A DNA stretch of 64,000 nt from Fragum whitleyi (GCA_948146395.1 OX411544.1:94661232-94725231); one strand, 5' to 3'. Positions 32,379 to 45,400 are shown, counted from the first letter of the stretch. Notes: generated by a model from the letters alone, not told the origin. Numbers and translations are program-made.

Positions 32379-35300
32379 AAAGATAGATAGATTTTATTCA
32401 ACAAATGAAAACATATGCATAGTACAAGAATCTATAGTAAAACAGCTGACATAATACAATTACATATTAAGAATGAAACTAAAATGGCATAAGAAATTTG
32501 GCACTTTCAGATGAACCAATAGTTCATTTAATCTTGTACTAGGGCATGCTTTCATTTATCAAGGATAACACAAAAAAGGAAATGGGATTTCCTTGTTTCC
32601 ATTGTGGTCCTTAGATAAACGAAGACATGTCCTAGCAGGGCACACAATAAGTTTACTTCCATTCAGGTTGCAAAAGTTTGATGAGATTTTGATCACAGTT
32701 TTTTAACAATATCACAGAAATTATAACAGCAACAAATCAAATATTAAAACATCAATTTAGGTAAAACTTTTTGACCAAGTCCTTAAATATAACTAAGTTA
32801 TCGGAGGATTTTATGTTAAATGGCAGTTGATTCCACAATGAGCACCCGTTGTATGCAAATGATTTCTTACCAAAACCTTTGACCTTGGGAATTCTGAAGC
32901 ATGATTCGGAACTAAATCTAGTGTAATGATCATGGAAGGTATCCGCTAAGATAAAATGCTCTTGTAAATAAGAGGGGGAAGACTTATGGAAAATTTTATA
33001 TACATGACATAGAACAATTTGATTAACACGCCTTTCAACTGGTAACCAATTTAGCTCAACAAAATGATCATTGGAAATATGATGCCGACAATCCAAATTA
33101 AGAACAAATCTGATCATTTTATTTTGAGTTATTTGAAGCCTTTGTTTTAGTGTCTTCGAGATGCTGAAATACCAGACAGAACATGCATAATCAAGATGGC
33201 ATTGTAGAAGAGACATAACTAGGAGTTTTTTAGAGTGTAACGACAAGAATTTCTGTTTCCTGTATAAAAATTTAAGTCTTGCATTAATTTTACCTATGAT
33301 GGCAGAAATCATAGATTCAAAATCCAAAGCCTGATCTAGCAAAACACCCAAATATTTCACAGACTCAACTGATTTAAGCCTTACTCCATTACAATGAATG
33401 TCAAGATTTGAGCATTTTTTCAGTCTAGGCTTCGATCCAAACAAAATAGTTTCTGTTTTCCCCAGGTGTAAAGACAGCTTATTATCTACTAACCAGTTAC
33501 TTACATTTTGAAGGTCTTGAGTTAAAAGATGTTCAATTTCAAGTTTAGATTTACCAGTTACTAGAATGGCTGAATCATCAGCATACAGAAGAAGCTTACT
33601 TTTAACTGTTCCTGCCATATCATTGATATAGATTAAAAATAAGAGCGGTCCTAGAATTGATCCCTGGGGTACACCACACGTGACAGTTGATGGTAATGAA
33701 AATACGTGGTTTATATCTGAATATTGAATACGATCTGTTAAATAAGAATTAAACCAATTTAAAATGTCAGAACTAAAACCTAAGAGCTCTAATTTAGATA
33801 ATAGAACAGCATGATCAACAGTGTCAAACGCTTTCTGAAGGTCGAGCAAAGCCATCCCAACATACATTCCTTTGTCTAGATTAAACCTGATAAAGTCTGT
33901 TAAGTGCAATAAGCATGTATCAGTAGAATAAGACTTCCTGAAGCCAGATTGAAATTGATATAATATTTTTCTCTCACTCAGATATCTTTCTATTTGATCA
34001 TAAACTATTCTTTCCAATACTTTTGAAATTATACTCAATATCGAAACGGGCCTGTAATTGGATACATCTGTTTTATCATTCTTCTACTAGATAGGAACAA
34101 CACGGGCAGATTTAAGGTCTTCGGGAACAGTACCCTGTATCAATGACAAATTGAAAATATGAGTGAGAAGACTTGCAATAACAGGAGCGCCATCCTTAAC
34201 AAAACGACATGGGATGTTATCTAACCCAGTGGCCTTGCTGCCACTTAAGTTGTTCAAATGTTTGAAGACAACAAAATCGCTTATCAAGTAAAAAGAATAA
34301 TTGTTCAGGCTAATACCTTGGTTTCTGTAAAATCTGGATACAAAATCTCTACCATAATAACCTAAGGCAGTGGGTAACTTAGTAACAAGAATTGAAGCTA
34401 CAGTTGTGAAAAAATTGTTAAAATGATTTGCAACTTCCATGCTGTCAAAAACTAAGTTATTTTCAATGTTTAGGCCAATATTAGTCACAGATTTGCTACT
34501 CTTCTTTGATGGCATGCCAAGTTCTTTAAGAGCTTTCCATAAAGATCTGGAGTCCTTTTGGTTTTCTGTGATGATATTTTTATAATGGGATTTTTTTGCC
34601 GTATTGATAAGGTTCTGGGTTGCATTTCTCAACGATTTAAAATTATTATAAGTATCGTCAGTCTTCTCTTTGATAAAAATTCTAAATGCCTTATCTCTAT
34701 TTTGAATACTGGTAAGAATTTCATTTGTTACCCATGATGCTGTTCTTTGCTTAATTCTCAATTCCTTTAAAGGTGCAATATTGTCTAAAACACCCAAAAA
34801 CAAGGATTTGAAATTAAGCCACGCTTCATTGGTATCATCACTCATGTAAACAGAGGACCAGTCAGTATCCATTAAGTTAGCTAAGAAAACCTCCTTCTTG
34901 TAATTTTTTAGTGACCGGACTTTAATATTTTTGTGTTTATTAAAGACATCTTTTGTTATTTTTCTTGTACAAAAAATCGCAGAGTGGTCGCTAAAACCAA
35001 CTGGTAAAACACCACTCTGAGAGATCTTGTCTTCATCAGAAACAATAATGAGGTCAATAATTGTAGACGACAGGTTGCAGACTCTGGTAAAATCAGTAAT
35101 TAACTGTTTAAAATCAAAAATGGCCAAGAATGACTTAAGAGACTTAAAAAGATTATTGTTTAAAACTTTGGAAACATCAGTGTTAAAATCACCTAATAAG
35201 ATGCATTCTTTTTCACTAAAGCATGAATTAGATAGGCATAAATTTTCCAACAAATCATAAAAATTAGTTTGTCTAGGAGGTCTATATAGACAACCACAGA

Positions 35301-35604
35301 TAATAGGCTTTGTTTTACGGAGCAACAGCTCTATCCAGACAGATTCAAGTTCATTTGATTGTAAATTATCAATAAGGTTGAAAGTAAGATCATTACGGAT
35401 ATAAATCATGACTCCGCCACCATGTCTATTTCTATCTTTCCGCACTATAGTATAATTATCAATTGCAATTTCAGAGTCAAAAACACTACTATCAAGCCAG
35501 GTTTCAGAAATACAAAAACAAGCAACATTAGAGTCTCTGGCAAGGAGTCGGACGTCATCAATTTTGGAGAGAATACTTCTAACGTTTAAATGAAGTGAAG
35601 TTTA
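32379..35604 (-). mobile_element. Non-LTR retrotransposon (LINE), 5'-truncated
   Basis: An APE-type LINE. One frame runs from 35601 to 32752 (950 codons): an endonuclease domain, a spacer, then a reverse transcriptase. Endonuclease motifs seen: HLNVRSILSKIDD, CISETWLDSS, GDFNTDVS and GFSDHSAI. The 3' UTR (32751-32379) ends with AATAAAATC and an (ATCT)-type repeat rather than a long poly-A, as CR1/L2-like elements do. The 5' end stops at the beginning of the endonuclease, so ORF1 and the 5' UTR are missing, the usual result of incomplete reverse transcription. Clade is not certain (CR1/L2/jockey group). Confidence 0.93.
32752..35601 (-). pseudogene. LINE ORF2, endonuclease-reverse transcriptase, two adjacent stops
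   Basis: Target-primed retrotransposition protein. Endonuclease about 35601-34950; reverse transcriptase about 34150-33400 with GFRKSYSTDTCLLHL, LLDLQKAFDTVDH, GVPQGSILGPLLFLIYINDM and YADD (the catalytic aspartate pair); then a C-terminal region to 32752 with NWLPVERRVNQI and CSLWNQLPFNIK. The frame is broken only at about 34090-34085, where two TAG codons in a row follow RVVPI; downstream the same frame continues with KNDKTDVSNYRPVSIL. No frameshift was found, so the copy is young. It is inactive unless the stops are read through, and it also lacks its 5' region. Confidence 0.92.
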
Positions 35605-35606
35605 AG

Positions 35607-35670
35607 TGAGTGATGAAATGTCAATTTTGTCTATACAGTGTATAGACAAAATTGACCTTTGATCACTCAC
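35607..35670. repeat. Palindrome beside the LINE 5' end
   Basis: GTGAGTGATgaAATGTCAAT pairs with ATTGACCTTTGATCACTCAC, with GTCTATACaGTATAGAC at the tip. Same family as 2877-2934. It begins within a few bases of the LINE 5' end, so the LINE may have inserted at the hairpin. Confidence 0.75.
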
Positions 35671-35964
35671 TCACACTTGTACATCTATATATCCATTCGA
35701 TAAACGCTGCATTGACGAGGTTTAGATAAACCTCCAAAGATATATTCAGAAGAAGGCGTGGAGCGTTGTCTGTCAATAACTGTAGAACTTCACCAGTCGC
35801 AATACTTATCTCAAAAAATCTCAAATCTGAAATGTATGTGCTATATCCTTTGCTCATAAACGTCCTCTATATTAGTCGAGACCGCTCGACATTTATTCAT
35901 TGCGAACGTTTTTTCAAGCTTTCGCGCAATATTTCAGATTTTAGCAATCTTTCATATAACGAAT

Positions 35965-36166
35965 ATGGCGGGAGTCTGTGAATCTGGAATAGTTTCTCAG
36001 TTTAATTTTGCTTACTTATTCATGTCAAATCAGTGTTTTGCTGAGCCACAAGCTTGCTCTCGATTCCCGTATGAACAGGCGTTACTGGAGAAGATGGTTA
36101 GAATGGAGTTTAATGTGCAGAAAATGTTGGATGAAATCAAAGCTGAACGGGAAAATATAAGAAAGA
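35965..36166 (+). CDS. Possible first exon of a secreted protein, function unknown
   Basis: ATG in a fair context (GAATATGGCG) opens 67 codons ending in AAAGA|GTGAGT, a good donor in phase 1. The product begins MAGVCESGIVSQ, has a weak hydrophobic segment (FAYLFM), then CFAEPQACSRFPYEQALL and EKMVRMEFNVQKMLDEIKA, a heptad-like helix. Cysteine followed by 'YEQxLLEKMVRMEF' resembles, as I recall, the region after the signal peptide in many bivalve secreted proteins (for example with C1q or other binding domains). The helix probably oligomerises. No following exon was recognised before 52 kb, so it may be a fragment. A true signal peptide is not obvious. Confidence 0.4.
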
Positions 36167-36244
36167 GTGAGTACACACGTTTAATATCACCGGGAGTAAA
36201 AAAATTCTCAATGAAAAATTTATGATATTACAAGGGTGACATTT

Positions 36245-36640
36245 TCTAAAATGTTTTCGGTGGATAACCGAGAAATAACGATAGATTATCCTTAGACCGC
36301 CTAACCAGTGAAATTATCAAAATCTTATACCTCGCATTCGTACATCTATCTGACGTATCTAAGCGGAGCCCAATAAGTGACGTCATCTTAAACAATGCAT
36401 GTGTTAAATGATGTGCTTTCAGAAAATTTGCCATAAAATTTTCTTATTTTATCTCATAATTGCATTAAAGAAAATGAACAGTCGCTTGTTTTCAAGTAAG
36501 ATAAATAAAAATTTCATAGAATGAACAACAAAATGGGCCTATTTTCACGAGTGGTTGAGTCAGCAGTTTTTGTTGTTCACTCAATGAAATTTCATTCGGT
36601 CTTACTCGAGCAACAAACGATTATCCTCTATACACTAGTG
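36245..36640 (+). mobile_element. Non-autonomous repeat, 380-400 bp family, copy 3
   Basis: Starts 'tggataaccgagaaataacg', contains GATTATC and 'gtgacgtcat', and ends 'caacaaacgattatcctcta'. The two arms around 36540 pair ('caagtaagataaataaaaat..atgaacaac' with 'gttgttcactcaatgaaat'). It lies about 80 bases after the putative exon at 35965. Confidence 0.7.
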
Positions 36641-38500
36641 GAATTACTATTCAAATCATTGGATGCATCTCCAGAGTGTTATTTTATTGCTATGAAAATA
36701 TTGTCATTCTGATTTAGTATTGATGACAGGACCTCATTTCTCAAGCGACGATATATTGCGCGGTAAATTTATACTTATGAACTAAATGAAGATTGTATAG
36801 TTATCATAAAAAAATTCAACCATATCTTAAACAGAACATCAGATTTTTGTACATAAAACACCAAAAATCAAACTCGTCATTTAGAACCGTCAGATAATTG
36901 GTGCTTAGTCGTTTTTATTCCTCTCTACATGTAGATAACTCGCCTTTTAAAATAAAATCGGTACAGTACACCGTGACCACTGCTTCAGTATCGACCTGCA
37001 AGTACAAGCGGGTATTGATCAACCATTGTGTCCAATCATTTTCATTGTAGCCTACGGAATTGTTCATTGACGCCTCACTCCAAATTGCTTATCAGTACAC
37101 TGTGTTTAATGTACTTTTCTGCTGTTTCGTGAAAAAAACATTATGACAATAAAGTAGCGGCCGTGCGTTTAGCAGAAGTACTCCTCCTCGTTCATAGAGA
37201 CCGTTATCACTGATGATCTAACGTTAAATGATTCAACTCTGGTAACGGCTTCCAGACACTAACTCGGGTAATAATCCACATTGAATCATGTAACTATTAT
37301 AGTTGTTGTTCTTTATCCAATGAAAAACTAAATTGTTTTTGGGATGAAACGGATCTAAGTTCAAGGTCTTTGTTTGAAAGTTACCTTTGACATTTGTCTG
37401 AAAAATATTTCTGTATTCTTACGAAAAACCAAAGTGACATAAAGTCTTGAAACTGTATACAATTGAACTACAAAATGTACTCATGACAAAATTAAAGTAC
37501 TATGGTTTAAGTGCAACAGGGGTCGGATGTCATGTTCAAAATTGAATTTTCTTTAAAAATCAGTGGGGCATAGAAACGCCAACACGTACACGACAACAGT
37601 TAGATAAAATCTGTGGGTAACGCGTTCATTTGTAATTTTTCGTGTTTTGTCACTGTCTGTTTAATTAGTGTTTTTTTTTCATTTCTTTGAAATTAGCATT
37701 TTAAGTCTAATGTCAGTTGGTCTGTCAGTTTCGCCGTATTACGCACGCAAAGATTTGTTCCAGTACATATTTCACTCTTATGAACAGGGACAAAGCACTT
37801 AGCCTGTGGGATGGAATGATCAAGGCTAGTAGTCAGTTTTTCGACAATCCGAACGGTCTTAAAGGGGTGAAACAGTTAACAACAACGTGAAATTGATTAG
37901 ATGAATGATTTTGGAATGAAATGGAATGAGTGTGTGGAGCGAGTTTTGAGTGAATTAAATGAGGGGGAATCCAATATCGCAGATTTTGTTCTGGATGACC
38001 TCTCTTTGATAAAATATGCATACAAGTTGTATAAATAGATTCCTATTTCTTCAAGAACATATCAGACACTTACAATTTCAATTGTATGTCAGTGAAATCG
38101 CGTTTTTTCTAGATTTATTTAGTTTCAATGGCCTTTTTATAATATCTTTTTCAGTGAGTTTGGAGATTTTTTGGATGGTTTGAGTGAGTGTTTGGAGTGA
38201 ATGAATGGAGCGCTGAGCGAGTGGTTTGGAATGGTTTTGATTGAGATGAATGACAATCAATTTCACGATGTTGCTAACTGTATGTTTTGTACTTTCCCTT
38301 GAGATAGATTGTCTGTGCGTGACATGACGCGTCGATCAAAACCTAGCTGTTTATCGACGAAAACCGATCGATTTTGTGTTTCTTTTTCAGCAGCGAGTGG
38401 TACACCAGACGTTCTTTTTCGGGTCAAAGACGTTGTAAACCCCCAACCTGCTGATAAACCGTGCACCCATCGTATTCGGAATCATACAACAAATTGAAGG
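36641..38500. other. No gene or repeat recognised
   Basis: Mixed sequence without clear repeat partners in the window. Short open frames at 38263-38697 have no family features. 37861-38260 is rich in 'gagtgaatgaatgg'-like words. Confidence 0.4.
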
Positions 38501-38536
38501 CAGCTCTTAAAACAGCTCATCAGGATGACAAAATGG

Positions 38537-38617
38537 TGCAAATGTTTGCGAATTGTACCCCGCCTTGCACGTGTATTTGCGTGCAAAACGGGGTACAATG
38601 TACTAACAGTTTGCACA
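38537..38617. repeat. Hairpin, 'TGTACCCCG' family, copy 1
   Basis: GTGCAAATGTTTGCGAATTG with TACCCCGCCTTGCACG pairs with CGTGCAAAACGGGGTACA and TAACAGTTTGCAC. The following 'cgaacgcagggcaggcgta' is also found after the copy at 40230-40346. Confidence 0.75.
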
Positions 38618-40229
38618 CAATTTTATCTTTCCGAACGCAGGGCAGGCGTATTAGACTGCATAGGCTAACAATTATCGAAATGGTTGCACTGGATTGATTA
38701 TCGGAATGGTCATTCCACCTTTCTATAAGAGAATTTTACTGTTCCAAGTTCTTTTTCAAATATTAATTTTACGGAATTTCAAGATGGCCCCTTTATGGTG
38801 TGATGAGACGCAAATCAGTGTCCGATGATCAGTGACGTGTGATTTTGAAATAAAGATCTGTTGAGCTTCAGCCACACATTGTCTTTTCTGTGACACAAAA
38901 GCTTATCTTTTCATAGCACCGGTTTCATAGCACCGGAAAATTGTTTACAAATAAAACTCTAAAACTCCAAGAATCTTTCACAAATTCTCACGGTCGTTAA
39001 TCTCAGAAGGCCGGGAAATCAAGATGTTAAAATGATTTGACGCGCCATACAAACGTGCAGGAATGTCCGGCCACAAGCGATTTAAAAACATTTGGGCTAT
39101 TCAAATTAATGGTTATTTCAAAGCGGATTTTAACCACAGGAAATTATTTTGTCATCCAAATTTTCACATTAAAAGTTATAAAAAAAATTATACACTATGT
39201 TAAAAATGGATTATGAAACAATAGCCAATGGGTTTAACCCTTTCTGTGACGGAAATTTTTTACAGTCTTTTATGACACGTAACACGATATAGTAGGAACT
39301 AAAAATGCAGGGTTTGAAAATGCATGCGATCCATTTTATTGACAAATAATAATCCAACGATATCGAGCAAATAAATCTTGAAAATGTTCAACTCCATCAA
39401 ATTCTAAAATAGTCAGAGTGCGTAAGTAGACGCCTGGCGAATGTTTTTGTCGTCCCATGAGACCGTCTTGGTGTGTAGCTGGCCTTAGCTCAGTGAACGA
39501 ACATTAGCGATCGTGTAAGAAAGGAACCCAGGCTGCGGCACTTAACTGCACGTAAAAATGCGCGCCCACCGGTCATCAGTCATTTTCTAAATATCGGGCG
39601 TTCCACAAACATTTCAAGTTTCAGTTTAAAGCCCCCATCTGTGTTCCTGAACATTTTCGAAACGCAAGACAATGATCATAGTCGACTATGTACACAATAA
39701 CTAAATAGTTATTCTCAAAGATAAGCTCGAATTTGTTATTTCAATATTCGGTTATGCAAATGATTAAGACGAGATGATCTAAATATAGACCTTACTTGAT
39801 GAATATTTATGACCCGCAACATTTCTGACTATAATTTGAAAACCGCTCCATTACCGCTCCTGTACGTTGGCGTATTTCACGTGACCAAAATCCTATTTAC
39901 ATATTTTACTTTGTAAGGCAGATTATGCGTTTCACTAAAAAGCCGCCGTTGGTCGACTGATTTGTATTTTTATGTAACCCATCTTTTAAAAGACTAAATC
40001 AAGAAAAAATATTCAAAGAATGTTCACGAAAGTGCTATTTTTACTCTAAATGCAGACGGGTGCTTTAAATTAAGGTAATAATATGGTAATAAAATGTTTA
40101 CGTAAAGATCCCTATGAACCTCTTCCAAGCGACTCAATTCTGAGCACTACTAGATCATGATGATTAGTCCCGGAGGGTCAACGACCATAACCATTCGAAA
40201 CATCGGACTTTTTTCTTAAACTGTCCTGT

Positions 40230-40346
40230 GTTCAGGATCACAAAACGGTACAAACAGTTTTCCGATTATACCCCGCTTTGCATGAAATTGCACGTCACAG
40301 CGGGGTATGATTGGAAAACTGTTTGCACCGTTCAGTGATCCTGAAC
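40230..40346. repeat. Hairpin, same family, copy 2
   Basis: GTTCAGGATCAC...ACAAACAGTTTTCC...TACCCCGCTTTG pairs with CACAGCGGGGTA...GGAAAACTGTTTG...GTGATCCTGAAC. Arms of about 50 bp with few mismatches; loop near 40285. Followed by 'gcagggcaggtata'. Confidence 0.85.
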
Positions 40347-40506
40347 GCAGGGCAGGTATAATCCACGATTTTTCCCCTGGCAGGGCGGAACCTAACTAAC
40401 GGGTCGACGCACTTAAGGTTAAGGTAAATCAGCCTTAATTCGTTATTATTTACTTCAAGTAAAGATAGTCGACCGTGATATTTAACTTGAGACCGTAAAG
40501 CGTAGG

Positions 40507-40569
40507 TTGGTAACCAAACCCTCGTAAAGTTCAGCTTGGACAAGCTGAAGTTACGAAGCTTTGGTAACC
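40507..40569. repeat. Hairpin, family with 14948-15008
   Basis: GGTAACCAAACCCTCGTAA and GTTCAGCTTG pair with CAAGCTGAAGTTACGA and GCTTTGGTAACC. Almost perfect. Confidence 0.8.
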
Positions 40570-43500
40570 CAACGATGAAATGTCAGTGTTCACTTTCTCT
40601 ACGCACGTGAATAGTTTTGGTTTGATGATACAGTTATTTGCACGGGTTCCATTTATCGCTGACTAACTTTTCACTGAACCCAAAATATTTAAAAGTTTAC
40701 TCGCCAATTTACGTCACTGCTAAGCCCCGCCCTGCCAGTTCATTAATAACGCAGAATAAGTACCTCGGACGCTAGACAGGTCGCACTGTCGACTATCAAT
40801 TTGGGTGATTCGGCTTCTGGTGGTACTTTGGTCGATGCCGCGGCTTGAAAAAAATCCTTAATGCTCTTCGATTGTCTATGTAGATCTTTTGGGCATTTCA
40901 GTATGATGAGATAACAAAACGCAGTCAAATCATGATTGCGTTTCATTATCAAATTATAAAATGTCTACTTTTAACTTTTGTTGATTTTGTTTTTCGCAAC
41001 GCCAGTAATGTCACGTTGTGACGACATCATACTAAACATGACGCGCTTTCACGTCTACGCCCTCATTATTCCCGAGGTCTATTCCGTAGAATCGCCGAAG
41101 GTTCCGATGATTGCGACCATCATAAGACTGAAGACGAATTAACAACGGCTAGCTAGTCTCCGCTTCTCATCGAGTTTACGGGCACTATGCGTCGGAAGTA
41201 ACTCGCGTTTATAGTTGAAACGGTTGGAAACAACAGAGATGAAATGTAAATTGACTGACCGTGAAACCGACACGGAGAATAAAGAGCAGATGAATTCAAA
41301 TTTGCGGATTATGATTCAAAGGCGGATCAAGGATTTCTGTAAAGGGGTTCGCACAAACTAATCCGACAGGGATCTACGGGACGCAGAATTTGCGGCGAGT
41401 CTGAGACTCACAAATAAGTAGCCAAGACTCTCAGACCCGTAGTGTCTGATGTAAGTCAACTGGACCTTCTCAGGTAAATCAACTACAGAACAGAATTGAA
41501 GACTTGAGTTCTTTTCTGAAGTTGATCATAAAAGGATTATATCTACTCATTACATAGTGGAATCGTTTTCCTATTACCAAATTGTGATTTTGAATTTCGC
41601 AATGAGAACTTGGAAATAAAAAGGTCTCAAAGGGGGGAAGGGGTGTTTGAATCCCCGAACTGATATTGAAATCCGTCTAGTACACTAGCTCTGCAAATAC
41701 ATTCTCTTCTGTTTTATGATCATGTTTTATTTGTAAGTTGCGTTAATATCGTGCATTTACTCCCCTACAGTCACGGTCATAGTTTACCGTGATTTTTTTC
41801 TGAATATAACTTTCCATTTTCCCTGTCTTACAGCCAGATCCCTTTTTCCGACTTTAAAAACCAATAGCTTGTCAATCGGATGAAACTGGATGATGATTAT
41901 CTCTGATTGAGCCCGACGCCCCTTCCCGCTGCCGCCTTTGTGTTCATACTTTTTATAATCGGCTCTTCATGTGCATTATCTCGTACAAATTTCTAATTCC
42001 TGTCCAATCGGCTGACGAAGTTAGGTTTCATCTAAACGGTCCGGCCGCATACCTTTCAGACTCGCTTCCAAATGCATTCAATATTTGTTTCTTGTCACTG
42101 GTTCCGCAGCAAGGGGAAGTCCGAAAACCGTGACCACTGTTGGGTAGGTACACCAACATCACTGAATCGTCGCTATGATTAAATCTCCGGATGTTATATA
42201 ACCACTGCAGGCAAGCTGTAGTCGCGATATTTTAATGATAGGCATGGTGGCGTAAATACCATTACGCACATTATGCAAAATAATACTTCTGGCGTAATAG
42301 AAATAAACCCTGAGACTTTCGAAAATTATCGTTCAGTGATCATCATCGAAAGTACGGATTATTCAGTTTGTAGTTACGATGTTTTGATAATTAAACCAAT
42401 CAAATATATATATATTATAAAGGGAGCGAGAAGGGGGGCATTCATCTTTTGTCACATACTGCATTTATCCTATATTTTCTTCAATCATGAAATGGTACCG
42501 TCGTCTTCTAAGTGTGTATAAATGGCAAAATCCCAGTTAGACTTTAACTCACTATTTTCGCGGGCGGTCTTTTTTTCGCGGCAATCCGGCGATTTTTTGC
42601 ATATCACGTGATATGTTGGCTGTTAATTGGTGCAAATTTTGTTAACAAACCCAACACATGTATCTACCAAATAGCGCAGATCAACAATGTCTTGATTTTT
42701 TTATATGAACTTAATAACAATATCAATGCAATCAAAATCAGCATCATGCCATCATTCAGCGGCCACCTCCCGTTTCAAATTACCTCAATTTTCTTGTTTT
42801 ATAATCGTAAACACAATTCAACTTTGACCGATGATACATCATGTGGAGTAAAGACGGCAAGGAATGTAAAAGAACGTTAAAATCCAACGCTAGGACCTTA
42901 TCTAATTATTTCGAAAACATTTTTTTTTCAACTTCCGTGGAAATATGACGTCCTAACTCAATATGGTGCTCATGACGGTGGTCACGCGGCATCCAGTTCT
43001 AATCATTTTCAGCAAGTTTTTCTAACAAGACCTTTAAAAATGTGCTGATTGACAGATTAAAGAATGCCCTTGTAATTCATATTTTTTTTGTTCTTGAGTT
43101 GATTTTATTTGAAGCCCATTCACTATATACTAGTTTGTATCGTGAAAATACGAAGAGTCATGGTACGCCTATAAAGACGCCCCACGATGAGGTAATGTGC
43201 ATTTTTAAGCCTTTATACATATGATGCTAAGAAATAGCTGACTCGTGTGTCATTGAAATCAATTCGACCTCCGGACAGTATCTAGTTTGGACAGCTATTT
43301 TTTATTCGCCGATGTAAAGTGACCATACTTAAGCCGGTCCCCCATACTTAAATGTACACTGTAAATGAAGCCGAATGGGACAGGCTATCCAGTCTAGGGT
43401 GTGTAGAAAGGTGTGTCCTATTTCGTTGTTTGATTGGTTTATAAATAGGTCAAGTGGGTACACGGTTAAACTGTGTCAAAATGCCCGAAATGCAAAATTG

Positions 43501-43810
43501 CGTTATAAAACTTGCACATTTCCTATGAATCCATGCTAATCGATCAAGACTGACTTTCAAAAAGTAAGTTACATTGTCATTTCATACGAATTTTAAAAAG
43601 CTTTACAGCAGAGGAACCATTTCATGTTACACCTTTTTAGACTGGTCCAATTTCAAAGAAAAGGCAGGTAGCAACATACAGTTGCGTTGACGATCATAGA
43701 TTGTAACTACACTGTAACAGTTATATTTAGGCTATGAAGCTTTGTCGTTATGGAGTTTTGATAGCCTAACCACTAGATAAGAAGAGTGAATGAAATAATG
43801 AATACAAAAT
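40570..43810. other. No gene recognised
   Basis: Low repeat density and somewhat higher GC than elsewhere. 41385-41530 shares 'cacaaataagtagcca..gactctca', 'gtcaa.tggacc.tct' and 'agaattgaagact' with 63050-63160 and, more weakly, 59700-59810. No exon with convincing protein similarity. Confidence 0.4.
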
Positions 43811-43815
43811 AATAT

Positions 43816-43865
43816 GATTTGATTGATTGATTGATTGAATCAATAATTGATTGATTGAATCTTTG

Positions 43866-43947
<82 letters not shown>

Positions 43948-43950
43948 TGA
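43816..43950. repeat. (GATT)n and (AATC)n microsatellite, inverted
   Basis: Interrupted GATT repeats (43816-43858) are followed by about 21 copies of AATC (43865-43950). The two parts are complementary, so a cruciform or slipped hairpin is possible. Confidence 0.95.
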
Positions 43951-44220
43951 ATATATAAAACGTGTTAACTCCACCCAGTGTCTGTAATTAAATTAGGCCT
44001 TTTATATGCAGTATTTGGTTAAAAGATAAAGAACAATGGACTTGAAAGTGTACTTGATAAATATTGAATAATCATGTGATAGGGAAATGATATGCTACAT
44101 TCAGATTCTTTATATAATATTGTGGGTAAACTTCCTCATACAGTTTTGTTCCTTATTCTATTTAAACAAGCATTAATATGAGGTAGTTTAAAGCCTTATT
44201 TGAAATAGAGCTGCTTGCCC

Positions 44221-45005
44221 TTAGCTCAAATTTCCGCATTCAATCTGAAGTTGTGGACAAAGTTCGGAAAAAGTGTGGAAATTCTGCGGAAATAGGAAAT
44301 TTCTGAAGATATTCCGCAAAAGTGGCTCCACAAAAATGCAGATATTTTTCCGAAAAACGGAAAGAATGCGGAAAAATGGATCTCTAGTTTTCTTGCCTGC
44401 GTAAAACATGTGGAAAAATGGAACTTAGTTTTTTTGTACTGCGGATAAGATGCGTAAAATGGAACTTAGACATTTAACAAGTTTTTACCTTGCGGAAATT
44501 TGGACTTAAACTTTTTGTTCATGTGGAATAAAATAACTTAGAAATTTTAATCTCTTTTTTTCTGTTCATAGCCTTCTTTAAATAGAATAGAACACATTTG
44601 CAAAAATTATGACATAAATGGCCTCAGTTAAATCAAATCTCTTTTTCAAATATTCATTTCATAGAGTTCAAACTGGTGATTCCCGTACGAAAAATTGTAG
44701 CGGATTCCGCTTGGAAAATAGGCGTAAATGAGACGGAAATGAAGCGGAAATGGTCACTTATGCTTGTAACTCAGGCGTAAGTTTAATTTACGTCTCTGCT
44801 ACATCATAAAGAACTGGCGTAATACATCAGAAATTACAGGCGTGAAATGAATTCAAAGCGGAATTTCTTTTCTATTCAGTTTTACAGGCGTACTTCAACA
44901 CTTAAACTTATTCTAGACACATTTTACAGACTTAGCATTTTTATGGAAGCGGAAAGACACTTTCAGCAAGCGTAAAATAACTTAAACTTTTGTTAGAGGT
45001 GTATT
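44221..45005. repeat. Left foldback arm arrays
   Basis: Words 'tgcggaaa', 'ttccgca', 'ttccgaaaaacggaa' and, from 44690, 'ggcgtaaa' and 'gcggaaa' at irregular spacing of 20-40 bases. A short minus-strand frame in it has no family features. Confidence 0.65.
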
Positions 45006-45129
45006 TTTCTAACTTAAACATTTCATGTGAAAGAAATCATTACTGTGAGGAAAATTCATGCCGTGATATAACTGAAAAAATGTTGAAAGAGGCGTAAAAC
45101 TCCTTTCAATCAATCTTTCACTTACCCTT

Positions 45130-45400
45130 GAAATGTTATGTTCAATGTTCAAGTTTTTGTGCTGAAAATCAGTGAACTGCAAAAAATGACCTTGACCTTG
45201 GCAAATAACCTTGACTTTACTATCCACAAAAGGGCTTTGTCACAAGCAATTCATATGTAAAATATCAATGCTATATCACTTACCATTACAAAGTTAGAGC
45301 AAATGTAAAAGTTTTAATCTTTTACAAATTTGACCTTGAAAAATGACCTTGACCTTGACTGATGACCAAGAACTCCATGAGAAAGGTCTTGTCCCAAGCA
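45130..45400. repeat. TGACCTTGACC-rich repeat
   Basis: 'atgaccttgaccttggcaaa' (45187) and 'aatgaccttgaccttgactg' (45343) with 'catatgtaaaatatcaatgc'. Family as at 12421-13095. Confidence 0.65.
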
